Shown here piece by piece: positions 21,917 through 29,361 of a stretch of 30,111 nt of DNA (the first letter of the stretch is position 1; each line of letters starts with the position of its first letter). Source of the stretch: an uncultured Collinsella sp. Lineage in GTDB: Bacteria; Actinomycetota; Coriobacteriia; Coriobacteriales; Coriobacteriaceae. The DNA lies in assembly GCA_900751755.1 (NCBI GenBank), contig CAADSP010000057.1, positions 1 through 30,111 of the forward strand, given 5' to 3'. The position numbers were made by a program, and so were the translations under genes. The notes under the pieces are model-generated. The model made no database searches. It saw nothing but the letters and a program-made list of their open reading frames with translations, and was not told the DNA's origin.

Positions 21917-21964
21917 AAAGAGTGTCCCAAACGACTAGTCATTTAAGAACGTCCCCAACGACTA
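21917..21964 (-). repeat. Right inverted REP repeat of the RAYT element
   Basis: Partner of 20943-20990 in opposite orientation, 44 of 48 positions agreeing. It begins AAAGAGTGTCCC and ends CCCCAACGACTA. A further REP unit follows directly up to the MATE stop codon. Confidence 0.85.
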
Positions 21965-21988
21965 GTCGTTTAAGAACGTCCCTAATGG

Positions 21989-23338
21989 CTAGGCGGTGGC
22001 GCGGCCGAGCCAGTTGCCGCTGTGGTGGTAGATGGTGAACATCGTGGCCGTGATGAGCCAGGTTACGGGGTAAACCAGCAGCAGGTGCTCAAGCGACGGA
22101 TCGAACGGCATAATCGCAAACACCCAAATCACCCTGAGCACGACGGTGCCAAAAATCGTGAGCATCATGGGCTGCAAGCTCACGCCGGCACCACGAATGG
22201 AGCCCGACGCATTCTCGATAATCGAGAAAATCGCGTAGAACGGTGCGATAAAGTGAAGAATCGTCGTGGTGTACGCCGAAATCGAAGCATCATCGACAAA
22301 CAGACGCGACAACGGACCCGAAAACACCAGCAGCACGGCAGACAGGCCACCAATGAGCATAAACGACAGTACGAGCGACGTATGGTAGCCCTTGCGCATG
22401 CGCTCGTAGTTGCGCGCGCCAAAGTTCTGTGCCGAGAACGTGGTGATCGACACGCCAAGCGCCTCGGTAACCATCCAGACAATGCCATCCAGGCGGCCCG
22501 AAAGACCCCAAGCCGTGGTGACATCGGCACCAAACGAGTTGACCGACACCTGAATCAAAACGTTGGAAATCGAATACGCAGCAGACTGAAAGCCAAGCGG
22601 CAGACCACACGAGATCATGCTCTTACAAATGCCAGGATCAATGCCGAGTTTGGACAGTGAAAGCCGCCACGCACCCGGTGCGCGCATCATACGAATCACG
22701 ATCATCGTGGCATTGGAGCAAATGGTCAGCGCCACCGCGATGCCGCAGCCCAGAGCCTCCATATGAAGCACGGCAACGAAGATGACATCCAGCACCGCAT
22801 TAACAAGGCAGCCGGAAGCGATGATCACAGCGGGCCCGCGCGTGTCGCCCACGGCGCGCAGCAATGCCGTTCCCATATTGAGCAGCAGCGCTGCAACCAT
22901 GGCGGCAAAATAGCAACGGGCATAGGCCACGCCCTCGGCCAATAGTTCATGCGGCGTGTTCATAAGCACCAGCATGGGCTCAACGAACACTATGCCAAGA
23001 ATCGAGAAAACGATACCGCCCACCAGCGCGAGCGTCATGGCCGTATGGACCGATCGGCTCAGGCGCTCGTCATCGTGCTGGCCAAAAAACTGGCCCGTAA
23101 TGACCGCGCAGCCGGCACCGACGCCGACACAAAAGCCAATGCAGAGCTCCGTAAGCACCATCGTGGCCTGAATGCCACCCAGCGCGAGCTTGCCGCCAAA
23201 CTGACCGACGATATAGGTACCGATAAGCGTGTATGCCTGCTGAAAAAACGAACTAAAGAAGATGGGAACGCACAGCGACAGCAGCTGCTGCCAAATGACA
23301 CCCTGCGTTACATCGATAGCCGTAGATTTCTTAGCCAC
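21989..23338 (-). CDS. MATE family efflux transporter
   Basis: A 449-residue MATE-type exporter with about twelve hydrophobic segments arranged in two similar halves (about 15-215 and 240-445). Each half opens with a family-typical segment: PIFFSSFFQQAYTLIGTYIVG in the first and GLPLGFQSAAYSISNVLIQV in the second. The GVGAGCAVITGQFFGQHDDE loop is also characteristic. Such proteins expel cationic drugs or metabolites in exchange for Na+ or H+; the substrate is unknown here. The start is GTG at 23338 with GGGAGGG a few nt upstream. The last codons (GRATA and the stop) lie inside a 33-nt repeat shared with the other side of the RAYT element. A weak -35/-10 pair (TTAAGC, TACTAT) lies upstream. 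Confidence 0.93.
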   Translation of the reverse strand: MAKKSTAIDVTQGVIWQQLLSLCVPIFFSSFFQQAYTLIGTYIVGQFGGKLALGGIQATMVLTELCIGFCVGVGAGCAVITGQFFGQHDDERLSRSVHTAMTLALVGGIVFSILGIVFVEPMLVLMNTPHELLAEGVAYARCYFAAMVAALLLNMGTALLRAVGDTRGPAVIIASGCLVNAVLDVIFVAVLHMEALGCGIAVALTICSNATMIVIRMMRAPGAWRLSLSKLGIDPGICKSMISCGLPLGFQSAAYSISNVLIQVSVNSFGADVTTAWGLSGRLDGIVWMVTEALGVSITTFSAQNFGARNYERMRKGYHTSLVLSFMLIGGLSAVLLVFSGPLSRLFVDDASISAYTTTILHFIAPFYAIFSIIENASGSIRGAGVSLQPMMLTIFGTVVLRVIWVFAIMPFDPSLEHLLLVYPVTWLITATMFTIYHHSGNWLGRATA

Positions 23339-23458
23339 ACGCCCTCCCCGCTAGCGTACGCCAAACAACACATCAATAGTACGGCAAAGCCGCTATCAGC
23401 TTAACACCGACCGAAGGCAGTCGAAACACCTCTGGCGGCAAAGTTCGAGAGCACCCCG

Positions 23459-24373
23459 CTAGTGATACAGCCCCGGCTGGTAGTGATACTCGTTGCTCAC
23501 GTGCGGGCACAGCTGCCAAAAGGCGACGGCACTCGCCGCAGCCACGTTAAGCGAATCAACCCCGTGCGCCATCGGAATGCGCACGGCCCGGTCACAGCCC
23601 GCGATGGTCTTGGCGCCCAGGCCGGCACCCTCGGTGCCCATAAAGATCGCCAGGCGATCAATCTCGTGCAGCGCAGGATCGTCCAGCGAAACAGAGTCGT
23701 CCGTCAACGCCATGGCGGCACAGGAAAACCCGGAATTGTGCAGCGCCGCCAGGCCGTCGTGCGGCCATACGCGCGCCTCGCTGGCAATACGAGTCCACGG
23801 CACCTGAAACACCGTGCCCATGCTCACACGAGCCGAGCGACGATACAGCGGATCGCAGCACGTAGGACTGACCAAAATACCGTCAACATTCAACGCTGCC
23901 GCCGAGCGGAAAATCGCACCCACATTAGTATGGTCGACAATACCCTCGAGCACGCACACGCGCACCGGACGCTCCCCCGCAGCTTTTACGACGCCGTCGA
24001 GAAACTCATCAACCGGAATCTGCCGCGGGCGACGAAACGCCGCGAGTGCACCGCGCGTCACGTTAAAGCCCGTCAACTGCTCCATGAGCTCCATGGAGGC
24101 CACGAACACAGGAACCGGACCTGCGCCCTCGCGCGCAACCAGGCGCTCAAACAGCGGCATCATCTGATCGAGCCAGCGTTCGCCCAAAAGAAAGCTCACC
24201 GGCTGGTATCCGGCACGGACCGCGCGCTCAATAACCTTGGCACTCTCGGCGATAAAGATGCCCTTTTGCGGCTCCAACACGCAGCGCAGCTCGCGCTCGG
24301 GCAGTCGCACGGAGGCATCGAGCCGCTCGTCCTCGAGCGAATCAATTCGCAGAACCTCAACGGCATCAGTCAT
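23459..24373 (-). CDS. SpoU/TrmH family RNA 2'-O-methyltransferase
   Basis: A 304-residue SPOUT methyltransferase that uses S-adenosylmethionine to modify tRNA or rRNA. The N-terminal substrate-binding domain holds FIAESAKVIERAVRAGYQP. The C-terminal knotted domain carries motif 1 EGIVDHTNVGAIFRSAAAL, motif 2 LAIFMGTEGAGL and motif 3 VRIPMAHGVDSLNVAAASA, all intact. The exact RNA target (RlmB-, TrmH- or TsnR-like) cannot be fixed. The start is set at ATG 24373 (MTDAVEVLRI); no strong Shine-Dalgarno is seen, and ATG 24406 eleven codons upstream remains possible. It lies alone between the MATE gene and folA, with about 110 nt on either side. Confidence 0.9.
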   Translation of the reverse strand: MTDAVEVLRIDSLEDERLDASVRLPERELRCVLEPQKGIFIAESAKVIERAVRAGYQPVSFLLGERWLDQMMPLFERLVAREGAGPVPVFVASMELMEQLTGFNVTRGALAAFRRPRQIPVDEFLDGVVKAAGERPVRVCVLEGIVDHTNVGAIFRSAAALNVDGILVSPTCCDPLYRRSARVSMGTVFQVPWTRIASEARVWPHDGLAALHNSGFSCAAMALTDDSVSLDDPALHEIDRLAIFMGTEGAGLGAKTIAGCDRAVRIPMAHGVDSLNVAAASAVAFWQLCPHVSNEYHYQPGLYH

Positions 24374-24419
24374 AGCAGCCAGCCCGCACCCTTCTTTACA
24401 GCACATCTATGCTAAACGA

Positions 24420-24438
24420 GGCGACGCTAAGCGCCGCC
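24420..24438 (-). terminator. Possible weak terminator after folA
   Basis: GGCGACGC pairs with GCGCCGCC around TAA with one mismatch. On the minus strand TCGTTTAG follows. It is a short stem without a good U-tract, but the position, 45 nt past the folA stop, is right. Confidence 0.3.
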
Positions 24439-24482
24439 CCATGCATTCAATCAACCCGATGATACCGTTCACGCCAGGCAAT

Positions 24483-25001
24483 TTACGCCTCAACGCGACG
24501 ATACGTCACGAACTCATAATCGAGGCCTTCGTCGCCCTCGCCCGCGGCAACCGTGGCAACCCCGCCAGCCTGCGAAACTTCCCATGCAGGATCGGCGTCC
24601 AAATTGGGAAAATACGTGTCCACAGGATGGACGCAGTGGTTATGCGTGACCTCGGCCTCCACGCAGTACGGCAAAAACTGCCGATAGACATCGCCGCCGC
24701 CGATCACCCACGCAACGGGTTCATCGGCTACCGTGGCGAGCGCTTCGTCAACGCTATGTACCACGTCAACGCCCTCGACCGCAAAATCCTCGTCGCGGGT
24801 AAGCACGATATTGCGGCGGTTCTTGAGCGGACGCCCGCCGGGAAAACTCAGCAGCGTCTTGCGCCCCATGATGACCGGGCAACCCTTGGTGCAGGCCACA
24901 AAATGGCGCATGTCGACGCGATTGGACACCACCATATCGCCCTCGCACCCAATGCCCCAGTCGTCGCACACGGCGACGATGGCAGAAAGCTTACACGTCA
25001 T
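24483..25001 (-). CDS. folA: Dihydrofolate reductase
   Basis: A 172-residue DHFR that reduces dihydrofolate with NADPH. The N-terminal LSAIVAVCDDWGIGCEGDMV holds the substrate loop, here with Cys and Glu where many enzymes have Asn and Gly/Asn. The motifs VIMGRKTLLSFPGGRPLKNR and WVIGGGDVYRQFLPYC match the NADPH-binding core. The C-terminal part is normal. The start is ATG 25001, with AGGTGG 5-7 nt upstream that overlaps the thyA stop; a GTG at 25010 is possible. It directly follows thyA, the classic pairing, since ThyA makes the dihydrofolate that FolA recycles. Confidence 0.95.
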   Translation of the reverse strand: MTCKLSAIVAVCDDWGIGCEGDMVVSNRVDMRHFVACTKGCPVIMGRKTLLSFPGGRPLKNRRNIVLTRDEDFAVEGVDVVHSVDEALATVADEPVAWVIGGGDVYRQFLPYCVEAEVTHNHCVHPVDTYFPNLDADPAWEVSQAGGVATVAAGEGDEGLDYEFVTYRRVEA

Positions 25002-25010
25002 GAGCGCCAC

Positions 25011-25859
25011 CTACACCGCAATGGGAATGTTCTTGACCTGCGGGCCGTGCTCGTAGCCCTCGACGATGAGGTCATCTGTCGTAAACGCGTAGAAATCGTG
25101 CACGTCGGGGTTAAGCGTTACCTTGGGCGCCGCAAACTGCGGACGCTCGATAAGTTCGCGGACGATATCGACATGACGGTCGTAAATGTGGGCATCGGCA
25201 ATCACATGCAACAGCTCGCCAGCGATCATATCGACCGACTGCGCGACCATCATCAGCAAAATAGCGTACTGGCACACATTCCAGTTGTTCGCGGCCAAAA
25301 TGTCCTGACTGCGCTGGTTGAGAATCATGTTGAGTGTGGGCTTATCGTCCTGCGGGCGCTGCGTCACGTTATAGGTCACGCTGTAGGCGCACGGATAAAG
25401 GTGCATCTCGGACAGGTCGCTAAACACGTAGGTGTTGGTCATGATGCGGCGGCTGTACGGCGTGTTCTTAAGGTCGTACAGCACGCGGTCCATCTGGTCA
25501 AAGTCACCCTCGGCATAATGGCTCTTCTGGCCAATCTGGTACCCGTAGGCCTTGCCAATGGAGCCGGTCTCGTCGGCCCACTCGTCCCAAATATGGCTGT
25601 TGAGGTCATGAACGTTATTGGACTTCTTTTGATAGATCCACAGGATCTCGTCCATCGCAGACTTAAGCGCCGTGCGGCGCAGGGTAAGCGCGGGGAACTC
25701 CTCGCGCAGGTCGTAGCGTGCCGTAACGCCAAAGTTTTTAATGGTATAGGCAGGGGTGCCATCCTCCCACACCGGACGGACCTTTTGCCCCTCGGTGGTG
25801 GTGCCATGGTCCAGAATATCGCGGCACATGGATACAAACTGTTGATCAGCCTTGCTCAT
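25011..25859 (-). CDS. thyA: Thymidylate synthase (ThyA type)
   Basis: A 282-residue enzyme that makes dTMP from dUMP with methylene-tetrahydrofolate. The active-site Cys is in LYPCAYSVTY (Pro-Cys-Ala as in the Bacillus ThyA-like branch, not Pro-Pro-Cys-His). The phosphate and base contacts lie in LNQRSQDILAANNWNV, and DAHIYDRHVDIVREL fits the C-terminal core. The start ATG at 25859 has GGAGG 4-5 nt upstream; longer in-frame starts lack this. It is first in the thyA-folA operon, folA being only 9 nt away. Confidence 0.96.
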   Translation of the reverse strand: MSKADQQFVSMCRDILDHGTTTEGQKVRPVWEDGTPAYTIKNFGVTARYDLREEFPALTLRRTALKSAMDEILWIYQKKSNNVHDLNSHIWDEWADETGSIGKAYGYQIGQKSHYAEGDFDQMDRVLYDLKNTPYSRRIMTNTYVFSDLSEMHLYPCAYSVTYNVTQRPQDDKPTLNMILNQRSQDILAANNWNVCQYAILLMMVAQSVDMIAGELLHVIADAHIYDRHVDIVRELIERPQFAAPKVTLNPDVHDFYAFTTDDLIVEGYEHGPQVKNIPIAV

Positions 25860-25993
25860 TGACCCTCCTGTCAGTCGCCTATAAGCGATTTTTATTGTAG
25901 CCCAGGCGTGCAGTGTCGGATTGGACACTTGGACGGGCACACGCAATGCACGGCAGCGCGGCCCGCATACACAAGCGGAACACCTTTGCCTTT

Positions 25994-26011
25994 TTCTGAC
26001 ATATGCCAGAA
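25994..26011. promoter_or_regulatory. Upstream palindromic operator (site 1)
   Basis: TTCTGACATATGCCAGAA is an 18-nt palindrome with one mismatched pair. It lies just upstream of the -35 box and shares CTGACATATG with site 2. Confidence 0.6.
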
Positions 26012-26016
26012 ATGCC

Positions 26017-26044
26017 TTGCACGGTTCCGCTACCGCGCTATCCT
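26017..26044 (+). promoter_or_regulatory. Candidate promoter of the DUF134-NifX gene
   Basis: TTGCAC (26017-26022) and TATCCT (26039-26044) are 16 nt apart. The promoter is placed exactly between two matching palindromes, which is the arrangement expected of repression. Confidence 0.55.
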
Positions 26045-26048
26045 ATTA

Positions 26049-26062
26049 CTGACATATGTCAG
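26049..26062. promoter_or_regulatory. Downstream palindromic operator (site 2)
   Basis: CTGACATATGTCAG is a perfect 14-nt palindrome at about the transcription start. Its centre is 53 bp from that of site 1, very near five helical turns, so both would face the same side of the DNA. Confidence 0.65.
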
Positions 26063-26075
26063 ATTTGGAGAGTGT

Positions 26076-26840
26076 ATGGCGGGAAGACGAGAAAAATTAC
26101 GCCGCGTTGGGATCATCCCCGAATATCGCGGCTTTACCCCCGACGGCCTTGCCAGCGGAGACGCCATCGAGATGACGGTCGACGAGCTCGAGGTCCTGCG
26201 CCTATGCGACCTGGAAGGCCTCAATCAGGAGGAAGTCGCCCAGTGCATGGGCATTGCCCGCGCCACGGTGGCGACAATCTGCAGCCGCGCACATCGCAAG
26301 GTGGCAAACGCGCTGGTCAATGGACGGTCGATCGTCATCGAAGGCGGCAATATCGCATACTCCCCCATCACCACGACGACGGCCGCATGGCCAGCAAAGG
26401 AGGTCGGCACCATGAGGGTGGCAACGACGTACGACAACGGCAACATCTTTATGCACTTTGGCCGCAGCGAGCAGTTCAAGATCTATGACATCCAGGACGG
26501 CAAGGTGCTCAACGAGCAGGTCGTGGGCACCGGCGGCACCGGCCACGGCGCCCTGGCGGGCCTGCTCGCCAACGGTGGCGTCGACACGCTCATCTGCGGC
26601 GGTATCGGCGGCGGGGCCATCAACGCGCTCGCCCAGGCCGGCATCACGGTCTATGCGGGCGCCCAGGGCAGCTGCGACGCCTGCGTCGAGGCCCTCATTG
26701 CAGGCACGCTCGCTCAGACCGGCGAGGCCACCTGCGAGTGCCATGGTCATGACCACGAGCACACTTATGAGCATGGCGAGTCCTGCGGCTGCCACGGCCA
26801 TCACGACCACGACGGACATGAGGGCTGCAGCTGCCACTAG
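26076..26840 (+). CDS. DUF134 DNA-binding protein fused to a NifX/NafY-like domain with metal-binding tail
   Basis: A 254-residue protein of three parts. Residues 1-100 are DUF134 (UPF0251), with the segment PEYRGFTPDG and a sigma-like helix-turn-helix (EEVAQCMGIARATVATICSRAH). Residues 113-215 are a dinitrogenase iron-molybdenum cofactor-binding type domain (MRVATTYDNGNIFMHFGRSE, then LICGGIGGGAINALAQAGI), which in other proteins binds Fe-S or Mo cofactors. The last 35 residues form a Cys/His-rich tail (CECHGHDHEHTYEHG, then CGCHGHHDHDGHEGC), a probable metal site. The start ATG at 26076 has GGAG 5 nt upstream. Two palindromes around the promoter suggest autoregulation by metal. An internal ATG with a strong Shine-Dalgarno could make the second part alone. 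No nitrogenase gene is near. Confidence 0.9.
   Translation: MAGRREKLRRVGIIPEYRGFTPDGLASGDAIEMTVDELEVLRLCDLEGLNQEEVAQCMGIARATVATICSRAHRKVANALVNGRSIVIEGGNIAYSPITTTTAAWPAKEVGTMRVATTYDNGNIFMHFGRSEQFKIYDIQDGKVLNEQVVGTGGTGHGALAGLLANGGVDTLICGGIGGGAINALAQAGITVYAGAQGSCDACVEALIAGTLAQTGEATCECHGHDHEHTYEHGESCGCHGHHDHDGHEGCSCH
26397..26414 (+). promoter_or_regulatory. Strong internal ribosome-binding site and ATG within the DUF134-NifX gene
   Basis: AAGGAGG (26397-26403) lies 8 nt before an in-frame ATG (26412), exactly at the start of the NifX-like domain. It would yield a 142-residue product without the DNA-binding part. The site is stronger than that of the full-length start. Confidence 0.6.
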
Positions 26841-26893
26841 TGGCAAGCACCGCGGCGTCAACACGCTTCCGCGCGTGCGATAACCTGCGAACG

Positions 26894-26939
26894 AACGGCG
26901 AAGGCCGCCTGGAATACCATCCAGGCGGCCTTCGCCGTT
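26894..26939. terminator. Long hairpin between convergent DUF134-NifX and ffh genes
   Basis: Twenty perfect base pairs (26894-26913 with 26920-26939) enclose a 6-nt loop ATACCA. There is no U-tract on either side, so it is placed as a shared end-of-transcript structure. Very stable GC-rich stems of this kind can still slow polymerase or shield mRNA ends. Confidence 0.55.
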
Positions 26940-26957
26940 GTCGACTCAATCAAGCCG

Positions 26958-28433
26958 TTACTTCTTATTGCGCATCTGCGCTTCCATCTGACGCAGCAAA
27001 TCCATATCGGACTTAGGACCGCCCGTCCCAAGGCCGCCCATGCCGCCCAGACCCATGGCATCCAGACCGGGAATATTGGGCATGCGCATCTTTTTGCCCT
27101 TCTTACCCTTTTTGCCCTTCTTGCCGCCGGCTTGCGCCTGATTGGCCATCGTGCGCATGCGGCCCATCATCTTATTCATCTCGCCCCACTGCTTCATAAG
27201 GCTATTAACCTCGGTGGGGGTCACACCGGCGCCCTTGGCAATACGCGCGCGGCGCTGGCCGTTGATGATGGAGGGACGCAGGCGCTCCTCCTTGGTCATC
27301 GACATGATGATGGCCTCATTCTTGTCGAAGATGCCCTCGTCCAAGTTGCCGCCCATCTGGTTGAGCGCACGCTGACCGCCGGGGAGCATGCCCAGAATGC
27401 CCTTCATGCCGCCCATCTTCTTGACAGCCTTCATCTGGTCGAGCATGTCGTTCATGGTAAAGCCCTCGCGCAGCATGCGCTCGGCGGCCTCGAGCTGCTC
27501 GGCATCGGCCGCCTCCTGGGCCTTCTCGATGATGCCGACAACATCGCCCATGCCCAAGATTCGCTTGGCCATGCGGTCGGGATAGAACGGCTCCAGCGAA
27601 TCGGGCTTCTCGCCCATGCTCACGAACTTAATGGGCTTGCCAGTCCCCGGGCGCCCCGAAAGCGCGCCGCCGCCACGGGCATCGCCGTCGAGCTTGGAGA
27701 TGATCACGCCGTCAAAGTCGGTGCGCTCAGCAAACGTCGAGACGACGTTGACGATATCCTGGCCGGTCATGGCATCGACGACCATCAACACCTGATCGGG
27801 CTTGACGGCCTTCTTGATGTCCACGGCCTCCTGCATCATCTGCTCGTCGATCTGAAGGCGGCCAGCGGTATCGACGATGACCACGTCGCGCAGGTGGTCA
27901 ACAGCCTCCTGGATGGCACCCTTGGCGATATCGACCGGATGCTCGCCGTCACCGCGAAAGACCGGCACGCCGATCTCGCCGCCAAGCGTGGCCAGCTGGT
28001 CGGCAGCGGCGGGACGATAGACGTCGCACGCGGCGAGCAGCGGCGAGCGGCCCTGCTTCTTGAGCAGGTAGGCCAGCTTTACGGCAGCCGTGGTCTTACC
28101 GGAGCCCTGCAGACCCACGAGCATGATGACATTGGGGATGCGGTTGCTAAAGACGAGCTTGCTCTCGGTGGAGCCGAGCATCTCGGTGAGCTCGTCGAGC
28201 ACGATCTTGACGACGTTTTGCGCCGGCGACAGCGACTCCATGACCTCGGCGGTCATGCAGCGCTCCTTGGTCTTGGCGACGAACTCCTTGACGACCTTGA
28301 AGTTGACGTCGGCCTCGAGCAGCGCCATGCGAATGTCGCGCATGGCCGAGGTGATATCGGCCTCGGTCAATTTACCCTTGCCGCGCAGGCGGTCAAATGT
28401 GTCGTTGAGGCGATCGCTCAGAGAATCAAACAC
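26958..28433 (-). CDS. ffh: Signal recognition particle GTPase Ffh (SRP54)
   Basis: A 491-residue SRP GTPase that binds signal sequences on the ribosome and delivers them to FtsY. The N domain fills residues 1-90. G1 is GLQGSGKTT (107-115), G3 is DTAGR (188-192) and G4 is SKLDG (246-250). The M domain (from about 300) has the RNA-binding run PSIINGQRRARIAKGAGV and methionine-rich helices. The C-terminal GGKKGKKGKKGKK and Gly/Met-rich tail is usual. One conserved patch is odd: the usual SVREVTGKP after G4 reads SGRPGTGKP (259-267). The start is GTG at 28433, AAGGAG 6 nt upstream, overlapping the ftsY stop; the gap is 10 nt. Confidence 0.97.
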   Translation of the reverse strand: MFDSLSDRLNDTFDRLRGKGKLTEADITSAMRDIRMALLEADVNFKVVKEFVAKTKERCMTAEVMESLSPAQNVVKIVLDELTEMLGSTESKLVFSNRIPNVIMLVGLQGSGKTTAAVKLAYLLKKQGRSPLLAACDVYRPAAADQLATLGGEIGVPVFRGDGEHPVDIAKGAIQEAVDHLRDVVIVDTAGRLQIDEQMMQEAVDIKKAVKPDQVLMVVDAMTGQDIVNVVSTFAERTDFDGVIISKLDGDARGGGALSGRPGTGKPIKFVSMGEKPDSLEPFYPDRMAKRILGMGDVVGIIEKAQEAADAEQLEAAERMLREGFTMNDMLDQMKAVKKMGGMKGILGMLPGGQRALNQMGGNLDEGIFDKNEAIIMSMTKEERLRPSIINGQRRARIAKGAGVTPTEVNSLMKQWGEMNKMMGRMRTMANQAQAGGKKGKKGKKGKKMRMPNIPGLDAMGLGGMGGLGTGGPKSDMDLLRQMEAQMRNKK

Positions 28434-28443
28434 TGGTTACTCC

Positions 28444-29361
28444 TTAGTTGGACTCGCCCACCAGGGCGCGGCAGAAATCTTTGGCATTGAACTCCTGCAG
28501 GTCATCGACCTGCTCGCCCACGCCGATGCGCAGGATCGGGAGCTTGAGCTTCTCGGCAACGGCCATGGCGATACCGCCCTTAGCCGTTCCGTCGAGCTTT
28601 GTCATGATAATACCGTCCAGACCCAGCGCCTCGTTAAACTCGAGCGCCTGGTTCAGACCGTTTTGGCCTGTCGCGGCATCGATCACGAGGACAACTGAGA
28701 CCGGCATGGGGCCGGCGGCCATATTGGCGGCGCGCTTACGCGTCACGTTGACCACCTTGGCGAGCTCGCGCATGAGCTCGGGACTCGTGTGCAGACGACC
28801 GGCGGTGTCGATAAGCACCAGGTCGCTGCCGCGCTTGTCGGCCTCGTCGAGCACGTCGTAGCAAACGCTTGCCGGGTCGGAGCCGCGGTCGCGCTTGATG
28901 ACGGGGACACCGGCGCGCTGGCCCCACACATCGAGCTGCTCGATGGCGGCGGCGCGGAAGGTATCGGCCGAGCCGATCACGACGTTCTTACCGCGGGCAG
29001 CCATGGCGCTCGCGATCTTGCCGACCGTCGTGGTCTTGCCGGCACCGTTAATGCCCACAAACAGCACGCAACTCGGCGTGTCAGCGAACGGATCGCGCTC
29101 GGCGGGCACAAAATGCTGCTCGAGCTGCTCGGCCAGGGCGCGACGGAGTTGCGGAGCGGTCTTGAGGTTCTTCTTGGCCGCGGTATCGCGCAGGTCATCG
29201 GAGACCTGAATGGCGACCTCGGCGCCCATGTCACCCATGACGAGAGTGTCCTCTAGGTCCTCCCAAAAATCCTCGTCGACCTCGCCGCCAAAATAAAAGA
29301 CCTCGTTGAGGGCCTCGCGGCTGCGTTCAAGTCCGCGCGAGAGAGCATCGAAGAATCCCAT
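28444..29361 (-). CDS. ftsY: SRP receptor FtsY
   Basis: A 305-residue SRP-receptor GTPase that brings the Ffh-ribosome complex to the membrane. The NG core is complete: G1 GINGAGKTTTVGK (from about 103), G3 DTAGR (185-189), then VVLVIDAATGQNG and the G4 TKLDGTAKGG. The protein is short because the acidic A domain of E. coli FtsY is missing; the N-terminus (MGFFDALSRGLERSREAL) is the amphipathic membrane-binding helix seen in many Gram-positive forms. ATG at 29361 overlaps the smc stop as TAATG, so translation is coupled; ffh follows after 10 nt. Confidence 0.97.
   Translation of the reverse strand: MGFFDALSRGLERSREALNEVFYFGGEVDEDFWEDLEDTLVMGDMGAEVAIQVSDDLRDTAAKKNLKTAPQLRRALAEQLEQHFVPAERDPFADTPSCVLFVGINGAGKTTTVGKIASAMAARGKNVVIGSADTFRAAAIEQLDVWGQRAGVPVIKRDRGSDPASVCYDVLDEADKRGSDLVLIDTAGRLHTSPELMRELAKVVNVTRKRAANMAAGPMPVSVVLVIDAATGQNGLNQALEFNEALGLDGIIMTKLDGTAKGGIAMAVAEKLKLPILRIGVGEQVDDLQEFNAKDFCRALVGESN

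Larger units (their letters stand above)
20897..22008. mobile_element. RAYT/REP element between cobO and the MATE gene
   Basis: The segment contains a RAYT gene with ordered repeats around it. At the left is a hairpin CTAGCCATTG/CAATGGCTAG (20897-20926), whose TAG is the cobO stop. Near-perfect 48-nt inverted repeats lie at 20943-20990 and 21917-21964 (44 of 48 positions agree). A second REP unit lies at about 21965-21992. A 33-nt direct repeat lies at 20910-20942 and 21976-22008. The layout is that of a REP family with its own transposase; boundaries are my reading of the repeats. Confidence 0.8.

Noticed and set aside
24407..24482. A tRNA-like fold between folA and the methyltransferase gene
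   Set aside because: Only one short hairpin is present; there is no cloverleaf and no T-arm sequence.
25011..25859. Altered active site of ThyA (Pro-Cys-Ala instead of Pro-Pro-Cys-His)
   Set aside because: This form is normal in the Bacillus ThyA-like branch; the rest of the core is intact.
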